7,512 bases of DNA from Bacteriovoracaceae bacterium UBA4573 (GCA_002387735.1 DGKJ01000050.1:16387-23898); one strand, 5' to 3'. Shown: positions 1 to 7,009, counted from the stretch's first letter. A program made the numbers and translations. The notes: generated by a model from the letters alone, not told the origin.

Positions 1-18
1 TAACGTCGCGGGGTCTTA

Positions 19-870
19 GTGGTAGATGACGACAACGAAGTCAGATCGTTAGTGGTAACCTATCTTAGACAAATGGGTTATTCGCCAATTTTTGAAGCTA
101 AGGACGGTGACGAAGGCTTTGCGGCGCTTCAATTACACCAAAAAGAAATCGCCTTCGTCGTGAGCGACTGGGAAATGCCTCGCCTTACGGGAATCGATCT
201 TTTGGCAAAGATTCGTTCGGATGCCGCACTAAGCGAGATGCCATTTGTCATGATTACCTCTCAGACCTCGATCGAACGCTTAAAAGTAAAACAAGCAATC
301 GAAGGAGAAGTGGACCATTATTTGTTAAAACCCTTTCGGTCCGAAGATCTGCGAACCAAAGTGACTTATGTCTTAAACAAAGCAAAGCTGTCGATCGAAG
401 TAGGGCAACTGTTGAAAACAGTAGAAATGCACTTCAAAGACGGACGAGTGGCCGAAGCTGAGAAAGTTCTTCACAACATTTTAGTATTGGATCCCTCGTC
501 AGTTCGGGCACACCTCGGATTAGCGCACGCTCAAATTAAATTGGCGCCCCAAAAAGGTCTAGAAAAGGCAATGAATTACATTCGAAGAGCTATAACAATT
601 AATCCACAATATCCGCAGGCACACATTGACCTCGCGATAGCCTTTGAAAATGCCATGTCGTTAGAAAAGGCCATTCACGCGTTAAAAGAAGCTCTGAAAT
701 ATTGTAGTTTTAGCCCCGAAATACATTACCACTTGGGCCGTCTGCTGTTGCGGCGCGGTCGAGACGCCGAAGGTCTTGCGGAACTGAATAAGGCGATCGA
801 ATTAAATCCAGCTTTTCGCGAAGCAAAAGATCTAATAGATGCCGCCAAAGACAAGTTGGGACTAAAGTAA
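19..870 (+). CDS. Response regulator: CheY-like receiver with C-terminal TPR repeats
   Basis: A cytoplasmic phosphoacceptor protein whose output is probably protein-protein contact through tetratricopeptide repeats; the partner is unknown. The receiver spans about residues 1-122. It has the acidic cluster D3-D5, phosphoacceptor D50 (in SDWEMP), switch residue T80 and the K104-P105 pair (YLLKPF). Residues 128-266 show about four TPR units with the usual small and aromatic pattern and Pro at the repeat ends (LDPS, INPQ, LNPA). There is no DNA-binding or catalytic domain. The start is uncertain. GTG at 19 is the only standard start after an in-frame TAA at 1-3, yet the codons at 4-18 read RRGVL and would complete a normal first beta strand (RRGVLVVDDD). 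GGGG at 10-13 could serve as a weak ribosome site. The stop lies 2 bases before the next gene, another receiver protein, so the two are probably co-translated. The domain call is firm; the pathway is not known. Confidence 0.85.
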   Translation: MVDDDNEVRSLVVTYLRQMGYSPIFEAKDGDEGFAALQLHQKEIAFVVSDWEMPRLTGIDLLAKIRSDAALSEMPFVMITSQTSIERLKVKQAIEGEVDHYLLKPFRSEDLRTKVTYVLNKAKLSIEVGQLLKTVEMHFKDGRVAEAEKVLHNILVLDPSSVRAHLGLAHAQIKLAPQKGLEKAMNYIRRAITINPQYPQAHIDLAIAFENAMSLEKAIHALKEALKYCSFSPEIHYHLGRLLLRRGRDAEGLAELNKAIELNPAFREAKDLIDAAKDKLGLK

Positions 871-872
871 AT

Positions 873-1805
873 ATGGATAAAGCGAGAATCGTAATTGCTG
901 ACGACGATGCCGAAAATGTGAAAATGTTAGACGAACTTGTACGCGCCGAGGGACATCTTACAAAAACTTGCGGTGACGGTGAGGCTGTACTGCATTTAGT
1001 GAGGTCTTGGTCCCCCCATCTGTTACTACTCGACGTTGATATGCCGAAGATGTCCGGTCTAGAGTGCGCCAAGAAAGTACGCTCTCAGATTAGCAGCGAC
1101 TACGTAGGAATCATGATGGTAACTGCGCAATCAGACCTTTCTACACTTCAAAATTGCTTCGACGCCGGAGCCGATGATTATCTTTTGAAACCGTATCGCT
1201 CCGACGAGCTACGAGCGCGAATGAAAAATAATCTTCGTATTAGAGGCGTCCACGACTCGCTGCGACGCATGAATCGAAAGTTAGAAGAGGCGGCGACGAT
1301 TGATGAGCTCACGGGACTTCGAAACATGCGTTACTTGTCTAAGCGTTTAATTGATGAGGTCGAACACGCAAAGAAGCACCGTGTCCCGCTGAGCTGTATA
1401 ATGTTTGACATGGATCATTTCAAACAAGTGAATGACCAACACGATCACTTGTTCGGCAGTCAGGTTTTGCACGAAATCGGGCAGCTTGTGATGACGAAGT
1501 TGAGAGCGTCCGACGTACCTGCGAGGTACGGTGGTGACGAGTTCTTCATTCTGCTGCCGGGCACCACGCTAAAGTCTGCCGTTGACGTAGCGGAGCAGTT
1601 ACGAAAGCTGTTTGAGACACATCAATTCAAATCGGGTACTCATGCAACACGAGTTACGGCCAGCTTTGGGGTGTCGGGCACCCACCATCCAAATGATTTC
1701 GAAGTCTTAGAAGCTAGGGAATTGATACGTTCAGCGGATTCCGCGATGTATAGTGCAAAAAATGCCGGGCGAAATCGGGTAGAAACCTACGCCTTCATTA
1801 AATAG
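873..1805 (+). CDS. Response regulator with GGDEF domain; predicted Hypr-type (cGAMP-capable) dinucleotide cyclase
   Basis: Makes a cyclic dinucleotide second messenger from NTPs in the cytoplasm, under control of receiver phosphorylation. The receiver (about 1-122) has D10-D12, phosphoacceptor D54, T84 and K106-P107. A helical linker (about 123-142) leads to the GGDEF domain (about 143-308). That domain shows DELTGL at 144-149, metal ligand D179 in FDMDHFK, N187, the active-site GGDEF at 220-224 preceded by RY, and ADSAMYSAKNAGRN near the C-terminus. An intact inhibitory site RASD (211-214) sits five residues before GGDEF. The key oddity is Ser196, where canonical cyclases have the guanine-contacting Asp (PleD Asp344). 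The stretch from N187 to G220 aligns without gaps to PleD as I recall its sequence. Asp-to-Ser at this site defines the hybrid promiscuous cyclases that make 3',3'-cGAMP, including Bdellovibrio Bd0367 (DgcA), which controls gliding exit from prey. A Bd0367-like role is an inference; a cyclase fold is very likely. Confidence 0.9.
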   Translation: MDKARIVIADDDAENVKMLDELVRAEGHLTKTCGDGEAVLHLVRSWSPHLLLLDVDMPKMSGLECAKKVRSQISSDYVGIMMVTAQSDLSTLQNCFDAGADDYLLKPYRSDELRARMKNNLRIRGVHDSLRRMNRKLEEAATIDELTGLRNMRYLSKRLIDEVEHAKKHRVPLSCIMFDMDHFKQVNDQHDHLFGSQVLHEIGQLVMTKLRASDVPARYGGDEFFILLPGTTLKSAVDVAEQLRKLFETHQFKSGTHATRVTASFGVSGTHHPNDFEVLEARELIRSADSAMYSAKNAGRNRVETYAFIK

Positions 1806-1817
1806 TAGCGATCGTGC

Positions 1818-1844
1818 TATAGGAGACAGGGGAGAACTCCTATA
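1818..1844 (+). promoter_or_regulatory. Inverted repeat enclosing the ntrY ribosome binding site
   Basis: A perfect 8-base inverted repeat, TATAGGAG (1818-1825) and CTCCTATA (1837-1844), encloses an 11-base loop holding the purine-rich AGGGGAGA (1828-1835). The loop motif is the best Shine-Dalgarno match for the ATG at 1848 but lies 13 bases from it, longer than usual. If the hairpin forms, it would expose the site in the loop and shorten the effective distance, or hinder initiation by pairing up to 3 bases before the start. No T-tract follows, so it is not a terminator. The repeat is seen directly; a regulatory role is inferred. Confidence 0.5.
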
Positions 1845-1847
1845 TAA

Positions 1848-4100
1848 ATGTTGGACACCCTTGACCCTAAAGAAGCCGCCAAGCGGCGCAAAGAGAAAAT
1901 CTGGATTGTCGTTGCCGCGCTGCTTTTCATCGCAACGACCTATGTAGAGATTCGCCTTTCGAGTCTTTCGAATCGTCTTCCCTTCGTAAATTCAATATTC
2001 TTTTTCGGTCTTATCAATTTCAATATCGTATTGCTGATGATTCTTACGTTTCTTGTATTTAGAAACGTAGGTAAACTTTTTTTGGAACGCCGGCGGCGCA
2101 TTCTGGGAAGCCGCCTTAAAACCAAGCTTGTAGCTGCTTTTTTGGGATTTACGATTATTCCCACCATAATTCTTTTTCTAATTTCTTCGTTCTACATTAA
2201 TTCGAGTTTCGACAAATGGTTTAGCATTAAGATTCAAAACACTTTACAGGCCGCGCTCGAAATAACTCAGACTTACTATAAAAATACTAGTCGAGTGGCC
2301 CAACATCTTGCGACTCAGTCTGCAAACGACATCAAAGAACAGTTCGGGAATAAGTTAAAACACACTCAGGCACTTACGCGCTTTGTAGAACGCAATCGTG
2401 AAATGTCGGCAGTAGACGGTTTAGAAGTTTATAGAGACCCAATCGAGGAACGAGTGGTATCTTCCAGTCAGCGCGACGATGCTGAATTTATTCCACGCTT
2501 GCCTTTGGATATCCTAAATAAAGTATTTCAAGGGGAACATGTAAGTATCGTTCAACACATTGGAAGGGCAGATTTAATTCGTTCCATTTCGCCACTTCTA
2601 TCACCGGACGACAAGGTGTACGGTGCGGTGGCGGTTACCTTTGTAATACCCGCCAGTCTGGTGAATCGCGTTGACGAAATTTCCTCAGTATTCAAGGATT
2701 ACAAAGACGTAAATCCGCTCAAGTATCCGGTTAAATCCACCTATTTTATGATTCTCATTATGATGACCGCGCTCATCATCTTCGCAAGTATCTGGATAGG
2801 GCTTTATTTGGCGCGCGAGTTGACGGTCCCACTTGAACGGCTGGTTACTGCTACTCAAAAAATTTCAGTGGGAGATTTAGACTTTCAGGTTTTAAATCCC
2901 GGTAATGACGAAATCGCTGTGTTAACTGGATCGTTCAACAATATGTTGTCGGACCTAAAAACGCATCGTTTTCAGCTTGAAGCTACCAACCAGGAGTTGG
3001 CCGAAAAACGTGGCTACGTCGAAGCCATTCTAAATAATGTGACAGCAGGCGTGTTGTCGGCCGATGAATCCATGACGGTGACAACTGCGAATCGCGAGGC
3101 TGGCAAACTGTTGCATCGCGACGTAAAGGACTTAATCGGAAAGAAATTGGATTCCATTTTTTCTGATGAAAATGTGCCACTCGTTGAACTTTATAAAAGC
3201 GCGCTCGAGGGGCGTATAGTTCAAAAACAGTTTGCTCTCGGAAAAGAGGGAGAGAGTCTTACAACTTTATTAGCGACAGCGACTCCTTTTCACACTGGAG
3301 TTATTTTCGTCATCGACGATACTAGCGCAGTTTTTAAAATGCAGCGTGAGGCTGCTTGGCGAGAGGTCGCACGTCGCATTGCGCACGAAATTAAAAATCC
3401 ACTCACTCCCATTAAACTTTCTGCACAACGGTTACAGAAAAAGTTCTCTTCGCATCCAAGCGCGGAAGCTAAATTGCTGCGCGAGTGCACTGACACAATC
3501 ATTAAAAATGTGGATTCCCTACGAGACATGGTGAATGAATTTTCGGAGTTTGCCCGTTTTCCAACGGCCAATCCAACTTCCAATAATTTAAACGAAATAA
3601 TTAGAGAAACTATACGTTTGTACGAAGAAGCCGAACGTTCCATTTCATTTATCTTCGAACCTGAGACCAGAATGCCGTTGGTGGATGTTGACCGTGAGCA
3701 GTTAAAACGCGTGTTGATCAATCTTCTAGATAACGCAATGCACGCTCTTTCCGAAGGAGTGGGTCAAAAGTGCGCACTTCCGAAGAGAGTATGGGTTCGT
3801 ACTCATTACAACGAGCAGTTAAACATTGCGGTCATCGATGTTGAAGACAACGGTCCAGGAATGTCCGACATCGTTCGAAGTAGACTTTTCGAGCCATATT
3901 TTTCCACTAAAACACAAGGTACGGGACTGGGGCTCGCAATCGTTAAGCGTATCGTGAGTGACCATCATGGATTTATTCGAGTCTACTCGGTGCCCGATTC
4001 TGGTTCTAAATTCACGATCGAATTACCGATCCGGTTTACCACAAGGGCCCAGTTTGACGAGGTGCCACTCAATGACTCGCTTGACTCACCTCGCGCATAA
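1848..4100 (+). CDS. ntrY: NtrY-type transmembrane sensor histidine kinase
   Basis: An inner-membrane kinase that autophosphorylates and passes the phosphate to the NtrX-type regulator encoded next. The N-terminus has three predicted hydrophobic segments (about 18-37, 47-72 and 93-116), an extracytoplasmic sensor region of about 180 residues, then a fourth segment (about 298-321). This layout is typical of NtrY. It is followed by HAMP (about 322-375), a PAS-like domain (about 385-495), a dimerisation domain with phosphoacceptor H513 in AHEIKNPLTPIK, and an ATPase domain. The ATPase domain has the N-box N629 (LLDNAMHAL), G1 box DNGPGM (667-672), F-box FEPYFSTK and G2 box GTGLGL (691-696). All catalytic boxes are intact, and 750 residues fits the family. 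The H-box and the neighbouring ntrX make NtrY the best assignment over other HAMP-PAS kinases. The ligand and target genes cannot be read from the sequence; nitrogen control should not be assumed. Confidence 0.9.
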   Translation: MLDTLDPKEAAKRRKEKIWIVVAALLFIATTYVEIRLSSLSNRLPFVNSIFFFGLINFNIVLLMILTFLVFRNVGKLFLERRRRILGSRLKTKLVAAFLGFTIIPTIILFLISSFYINSSFDKWFSIKIQNTLQAALEITQTYYKNTSRVAQHLATQSANDIKEQFGNKLKHTQALTRFVERNREMSAVDGLEVYRDPIEERVVSSSQRDDAEFIPRLPLDILNKVFQGEHVSIVQHIGRADLIRSISPLLSPDDKVYGAVAVTFVIPASLVNRVDEISSVFKDYKDVNPLKYPVKSTYFMILIMMTALIIFASIWIGLYLARELTVPLERLVTATQKISVGDLDFQVLNPGNDEIAVLTGSFNNMLSDLKTHRFQLEATNQELAEKRGYVEAILNNVTAGVLSADESMTVTTANREAGKLLHRDVKDLIGKKLDSIFSDENVPLVELYKSALEGRIVQKQFALGKEGESLTTLLATATPFHTGVIFVIDDTSAVFKMQREAAWREVARRIAHEIKNPLTPIKLSAQRLQKKFSSHPSAEAKLLRECTDTIIKNVDSLRDMVNEFSEFARFPTANPTSNNLNEIIRETIRLYEEAERSISFIFEPETRMPLVDVDREQLKRVLINLLDNAMHALSEGVGQKCALPKRVWVRTHYNEQLNIAVIDVEDNGPGMSDIVRSRLFEPYFSTKTQGTGLGLAIVKRIVSDHHGFIRVYSVPDSGSKFTIELPIRFTTRAQFDEVPLNDSLDSPRA

Positions 4101-4104
4101 GGAG
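4099..4104 (+). promoter_or_regulatory. Ribosome binding site of ntrX overlapping the ntrY stop
   Basis: AAGGAG overlaps the last two bases of the ntrY TAA stop codon and is the only good Shine-Dalgarno match before the ATG at 4119. The 14-base spacing is long. The overlap suggests translational coupling of kinase and regulator. Confidence 0.5.
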
Positions 4105-4118
4105 ATGTTTTTCCACAA

Positions 4119-5501
4119 ATGAGCAGACTTATTCTTGTAGTAGATGACGAGCAAGAAATTAGACACAGTCTTTCGGCGGTCTTCGAAGACGAAGGCCATC
4201 GCGTAGTATCGGCCTCAGATAGCGCGTCTGCCCTTGAAGTTTTGACGCGGGAGTCTCCGGACGTTATTTTTTTAGACATTTGGATGAGCGTCGGGCGTGG
4301 GGAAAAACAGCAAGAAGGCCTGGATCTTTTGGCAAAGATCAAAGCGCAGTATCCCGAGTCAGTGGTTGTTATGATGTCGGGGCATGGGTCCATAGAAACC
4401 GCGGTAAAAGCCACCAAATTAGGGGCTTACGACTTTATTGAAAAGCCATTGTCCTTAGAAAAGGTTCTCGTAACTCTTCAAAACGCCTTTCAACTGCGGG
4501 ATTTGTCGCGAGAGAATCGAAACTTGCGTCAGCGAGTCGCGCGTTCCAAAACAATGATCGGTGAAAGTGCCGCTATGGTCGCTCTAAAAGCGGCCATTCG
4601 GAGAGTTGCCTCTACGAATTCTTGGGTATTGATTACGGGTGAAAATGGGACCGGTAAAGAACTGGTCGCTCACACAATTCACGCCATGTCCTCGCGTTTC
4701 GAAAAGCCATTCATAGAAATCAACTGTGCAGCGATTCCAGAGGAACTTATTGAGTCCGAACTATTCGGCCACGAAAAGGGGTCATTTACTGGGGCGACTC
4801 AGCTCAAGCGCGGTAAATTCGATTTGGCTAATGGTGGGACCTTGTTTCTCGATGAAATTGCCGACATGAGTCTCAAGACCCAAGCCAAGATACTAAGAAT
4901 ACTACAGGAACAACGGTTCGAAAGAGTGGGTGGCTCCCAAACTATTGAAGTCGATGTTCGGGTAATCGCGGCGACAAACAAGAATCTCGAAGAAGAAATA
5001 AAAGCGAATCGTTTTCGCGAGGATCTTTATTATCGGCTCAACGTGGTCCCTTTTCGCGTCCCGTCCCTCAGAGAACGACGCGAAGATATTCCGCATTTAA
5101 TCCAACACTATTTAAAGGAGTTTTCTGTCGCAGGGAGCGCCCCAAAAACCATGTCCCAAACTGCGTTAGAGTTATTTTCTAATTACACTTGGCCGGGAAA
5201 CGTGCGGGAACTGAAAAATACGATTGAGCGACTGGTAATATTTAGCGACGAGAGTGAAATTTCTTTAGAAACGGTCCTAGGTGTGGTTCCGGGACTTGCT
5301 GCGTCTCAAACGAAAATAGTGAATAACGAATCCGTGCGAGACCGTTCTTTGAAGGGGGCGCGGTCAGAATTTGAAAAAGATTTCATCGTTCGCAAACTCA
5401 CAGAAAACGACTGGAATGTTTCCCGAACGGCGGTGGCTCTTGGTATTGAACGCAGTCATCTTCATAAAAAAATGAAAAACTTCGGAATTGAGGAACGTTA
5501 A
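4119..5501 (+). CDS. ntrX: NtrX-type sigma-54-dependent response regulator
   Basis: A transcription activator that, once phosphorylated (probably by the upstream NtrY), uses ATP hydrolysis to open sigma-54 promoters. The receiver (about 1-125) has D9-D10, phosphoacceptor D53 in FLDIWM, S87 in MMSGHG and K109-P110. The AAA+ domain (about 147-375) has Walker A GENGTGK (174-180), the sigma-54-contact loop as GSFTGA (221-226) instead of GAFTGA, Walker B LFLDEI with D245-E246, and the arginine-containing YYRLNVVPFRVPSLRERR stretch. The C-terminal Fis-type helix-turn-helix (about 430-457) contains ALGIERSHLHKK, close to the NtrX signature. The DIW after the phosphoacceptor and the GSIETAVKATKLGAYDFIEK stretch also favour NtrX over NtrC. 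The receiver loop after D53 is about six residues longer than in CheY and lacks the usual Met-Pro. ATG 4119 lies 18 bases after ntrY. Binding sites are not visible here. Confidence 0.9.
   Translation: MSRLILVVDDEQEIRHSLSAVFEDEGHRVVSASDSASALEVLTRESPDVIFLDIWMSVGRGEKQQEGLDLLAKIKAQYPESVVVMMSGHGSIETAVKATKLGAYDFIEKPLSLEKVLVTLQNAFQLRDLSRENRNLRQRVARSKTMIGESAAMVALKAAIRRVASTNSWVLITGENGTGKELVAHTIHAMSSRFEKPFIEINCAAIPEELIESELFGHEKGSFTGATQLKRGKFDLANGGTLFLDEIADMSLKTQAKILRILQEQRFERVGGSQTIEVDVRVIAATNKNLEEEIKANRFREDLYYRLNVVPFRVPSLRERREDIPHLIQHYLKEFSVAGSAPKTMSQTALELFSNYTWPGNVRELKNTIERLVIFSDESEISLETVLGVVPGLAASQTKIVNNESVRDRSLKGARSEFEKDFIVRKLTENDWNVSRTAVALGIERSHLHKKMKNFGIEER
5490..5495 (+). promoter_or_regulatory. 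Ribosome binding site of pyrF inside the end of ntrX
   Basis: GAGGAA lies within the last codons of ntrX, 9 bases before the pyrF ATG at 5505. It is well spaced, supports this start codon and implies co-transcription with ntrX. Confidence 0.6.
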
Positions 5502-5504
5502 TTT

Positions 5505-6242
5505 ATGAAAACTGAGCTCATCGTCGCGCTCGACAACATGACCGAAATAACGGCGCGTTCATTCGTTGAAAAGAGCGCAAGCTGCGGAGTTAACTGGTTC
5601 AAAATCGGGTTGGAACTATATTCAGCGACGGGACCCGCCTTCGTAAAAGAGTTAAAGCAAAAAGGGTATAACGTATTTTTAGATCTCAAACTGCACGATA
5701 TACCAAACACGGTTGAAAAAGCCTCACGTGTGATCGCGGGTCTAGGTGTCGACCTCCTGACAATTCACTGCACTGGTGGCGTGGACATGATGAAGGGGGC
5801 CCTTGTGGGAGCGCAGGGGAGCAGCACTTCGATTATTGGCGTGACGGCTCTCACAAGTCTCGGCGACCACGATCTCGGGTTGCTTGGCGAGGTATTTGCT
5901 TTCAACGATCAGTCCAAACCTCGGCCAGCTCGTAAACGTACGGTCGCGCGGCTCTATCAGGCGGCTCTAGAAGTGGGACTTAGGGGAATAGTGTGCTCGC
6001 CCGACGATCTTGCCACTCTTCCTCGAATCAACCCATCGGGCTTTTGTTTCGTAACCCCAGGAATTCGACCCACATTTGCGGATCGCAACGATCAGCAGAG
6101 CGTTGCGACTCCCGCTGCGGCGGTGAAAGCCGGCGCCACCCATTTGGTTGTGGGTCGTCCAATCACCGCTCCCCCTTCTGGCATGTCGTCTGAAGACGCA
6201 ATAAAAAAAATTCTGGAAGAAATGGCCACTGCAGGGAATTAA
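5505..6242 (+). CDS. pyrF: Orotidine 5'-phosphate decarboxylase
   Basis: Catalyses the last step of de novo UMP synthesis, decarboxylating OMP to UMP; cytoplasmic dimeric TIM barrel. The catalytic motif FLDLKLHDIPNT contains the charged network D60-K62-D65. D10 in IVALD and K33 in WFKIG bind the substrate. VTPGIRP (183-189) and the VVGRPIT strand with R218 match the phosphate-binding end of group I enzymes such as E. coli PyrF. At 245 residues the length is normal for group I, with a modest basic insertion at about 135-145 (SKPRPARKR). The gene starts 3 bases after ntrX and ends 2 bases before the methyltransferase gene, so it appears to be a passenger in the same operon. Assignment is secure. 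Confidence 0.95.
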   Translation: MKTELIVALDNMTEITARSFVEKSASCGVNWFKIGLELYSATGPAFVKELKQKGYNVFLDLKLHDIPNTVEKASRVIAGLGVDLLTIHCTGGVDMMKGALVGAQGSSTSIIGVTALTSLGDHDLGLLGEVFAFNDQSKPRPARKRTVARLYQAALEVGLRGIVCSPDDLATLPRINPSGFCFVTPGIRPTFADRNDQQSVATPAAAVKAGATHLVVGRPITAPPSGMSSEDAIKKILEEMATAGN

Positions 6243-6244
6243 TT

Positions 6245-6967
6245 ATGGCTGCGAAAATCATTTTGAACGGACTTCGAAGTATTGAAGAATGCCTCAGAGT
6301 AAATCCTGATCGCATAGCCAAGCTTTATTTTGAGCGCGCAAAACTCTCTCCGCGTTTAGAAGCCATTAAAAAACAAGCTGAAAAAGCGGGGGTACGCGTA
6401 GAAATCACTGTAAAAAATGAGGGCGACGAAGGTTGCAGCGCCCTTCTTTCCGACTATCAATACACCGATTTCGATGATTTTTGTGCCCAACTGAAAAGCG
6501 AGATCGACGCTGGGGAGCGGCCCTGTGTTCTCATGCTCGACGGCGTTACTGACCCTCAAAACTTGGGGGCGATTTTGCGTACTGCTGCGTTCATGAATGT
6601 TGCGGGTGTGGTTTTACCAAAAGACCGGGCATCACCGATTACTGATACGGTCTACCGTGTTGCGTCCGGAGGGCTAGAGTACGTCCCGGTGTGCCAGGTT
6701 CCCAATCTTGTTTCAGCCATGGCGAGACTTAAGGAATGTGGTTTTTGGAGCGTAGGTTTCTCAGAGCACGCAAAACAAACGCTCGCGGCGGTACGACGAG
6801 ACATAGCCCCATTATTGGTAATCGGGAACGAAGAAAAAGGAATTCGACCGTTGGTCCGAGAAAACTGCGATTTTCTCGCAAAATTCGAGGGGCGAGGCAA
6901 ACTCGCGTCCCTAAATGCCTCCGTCGCCGCGGCCCTTGCCATGCAGTGGGCCGTGTCCGAAGTTTAA
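6245..6967 (+). CDS. rlmB: SpoU/TrmH-family RNA 2'-O-methyltransferase (RlmB-like)
   Basis: An S-adenosylmethionine-dependent enzyme predicted to methylate a ribose 2'-OH in RNA; RlmB acts on G2251 of 23S rRNA in the peptidyl-transferase P loop. Residues 1 to about 75 look like the small SpoU substrate-binding domain (LNGLRSIEECL start). The catalytic knotted SPOUT domain covers about 93-238. Motif 1 is LDGVTDPQNLGAILRTA with N106 and the likely catalytic R112. Motif 2 is LLVIGNEEKGIRPLV (190-204), and motif 3 is LASLNASVAAALAM (220-233), which together form the knot that binds SAM. A length of 240 residues is typical. The family call is firm, but RlmB as opposed to another TrmH-family member (for example a tRNA Gm18 enzyme) rests on overall resemblance. 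AGGG at 6233-6236, 8 bases upstream, and the 2-base gap after pyrF support the ATG. Confidence 0.85.
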   Translation: MAAKIILNGLRSIEECLRVNPDRIAKLYFERAKLSPRLEAIKKQAEKAGVRVEITVKNEGDEGCSALLSDYQYTDFDDFCAQLKSEIDAGERPCVLMLDGVTDPQNLGAILRTAAFMNVAGVVLPKDRASPITDTVYRVASGGLEYVPVCQVPNLVSAMARLKECGFWSVGFSEHAKQTLAAVRRDIAPLLVIGNEEKGIRPLVRENCDFLAKFEGRGKLASLNASVAAALAMQWAVSEV

Positions 6968-7009
6968 ACTTTAAAAACTTATTGCCATTTCAGCGAAAAA
7001 AAATATAAC
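6963..7009 (+). promoter_or_regulatory. Probable sigma-70-type promoter of the tRNA-tuf operon
   Basis: TTGCCA (6982-6987, 5 of 6 matches to the -35 consensus) and TATAAC (7004-7009, 5 of 6 to the -10 consensus) are 16 bases apart. An almost pure A/T stretch (6963-6981), resembling an UP element, lies directly upstream and overlaps the end of the rlmB gene. Downstream of the -10 is the G+C-rich CTCGAGCGCGC, as in stable-RNA promoters under stringent control. Transcription would start near 7016, about 40 bases before the first tRNA. The site is predicted by eye from motif match and position. Confidence 0.7.

Noticed and set aside
710..1072. 120-codon - strand open frame over the first two genes
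   Set aside because: Antisense to the TPR end and the receiver of the cyclase; Ser-rich shadow composition.
3290..3721. 143-codon - strand open frame inside ntrY
   Set aside because: Antisense to the histidine kinase core, whose motifs explain the sequence; no family resemblance.
4105..4122. Five-codon leader peptide (ATG 4105, TGA 4120) overlapping the ntrX start
   Set aside because: The GGAG sits directly against its ATG with no spacing, and the peptide has no attenuator-like feature; probably chance.
3983..4417. 144-codon - strand open frame spanning the ntrY end and ntrX start
   Set aside because: Antisense shadow of two genes with intact domains; low-complexity Ser/Arg composition and no recognisable motif.
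6960..6971. AAGTTTAAACTT palindrome at the rlmB stop, considered as a terminator
   Set aside because: All-A/T apart from two G:C pairs, no loop and no following T-tract; better read as part of the A/T-rich region upstream of the tRNA promoter.
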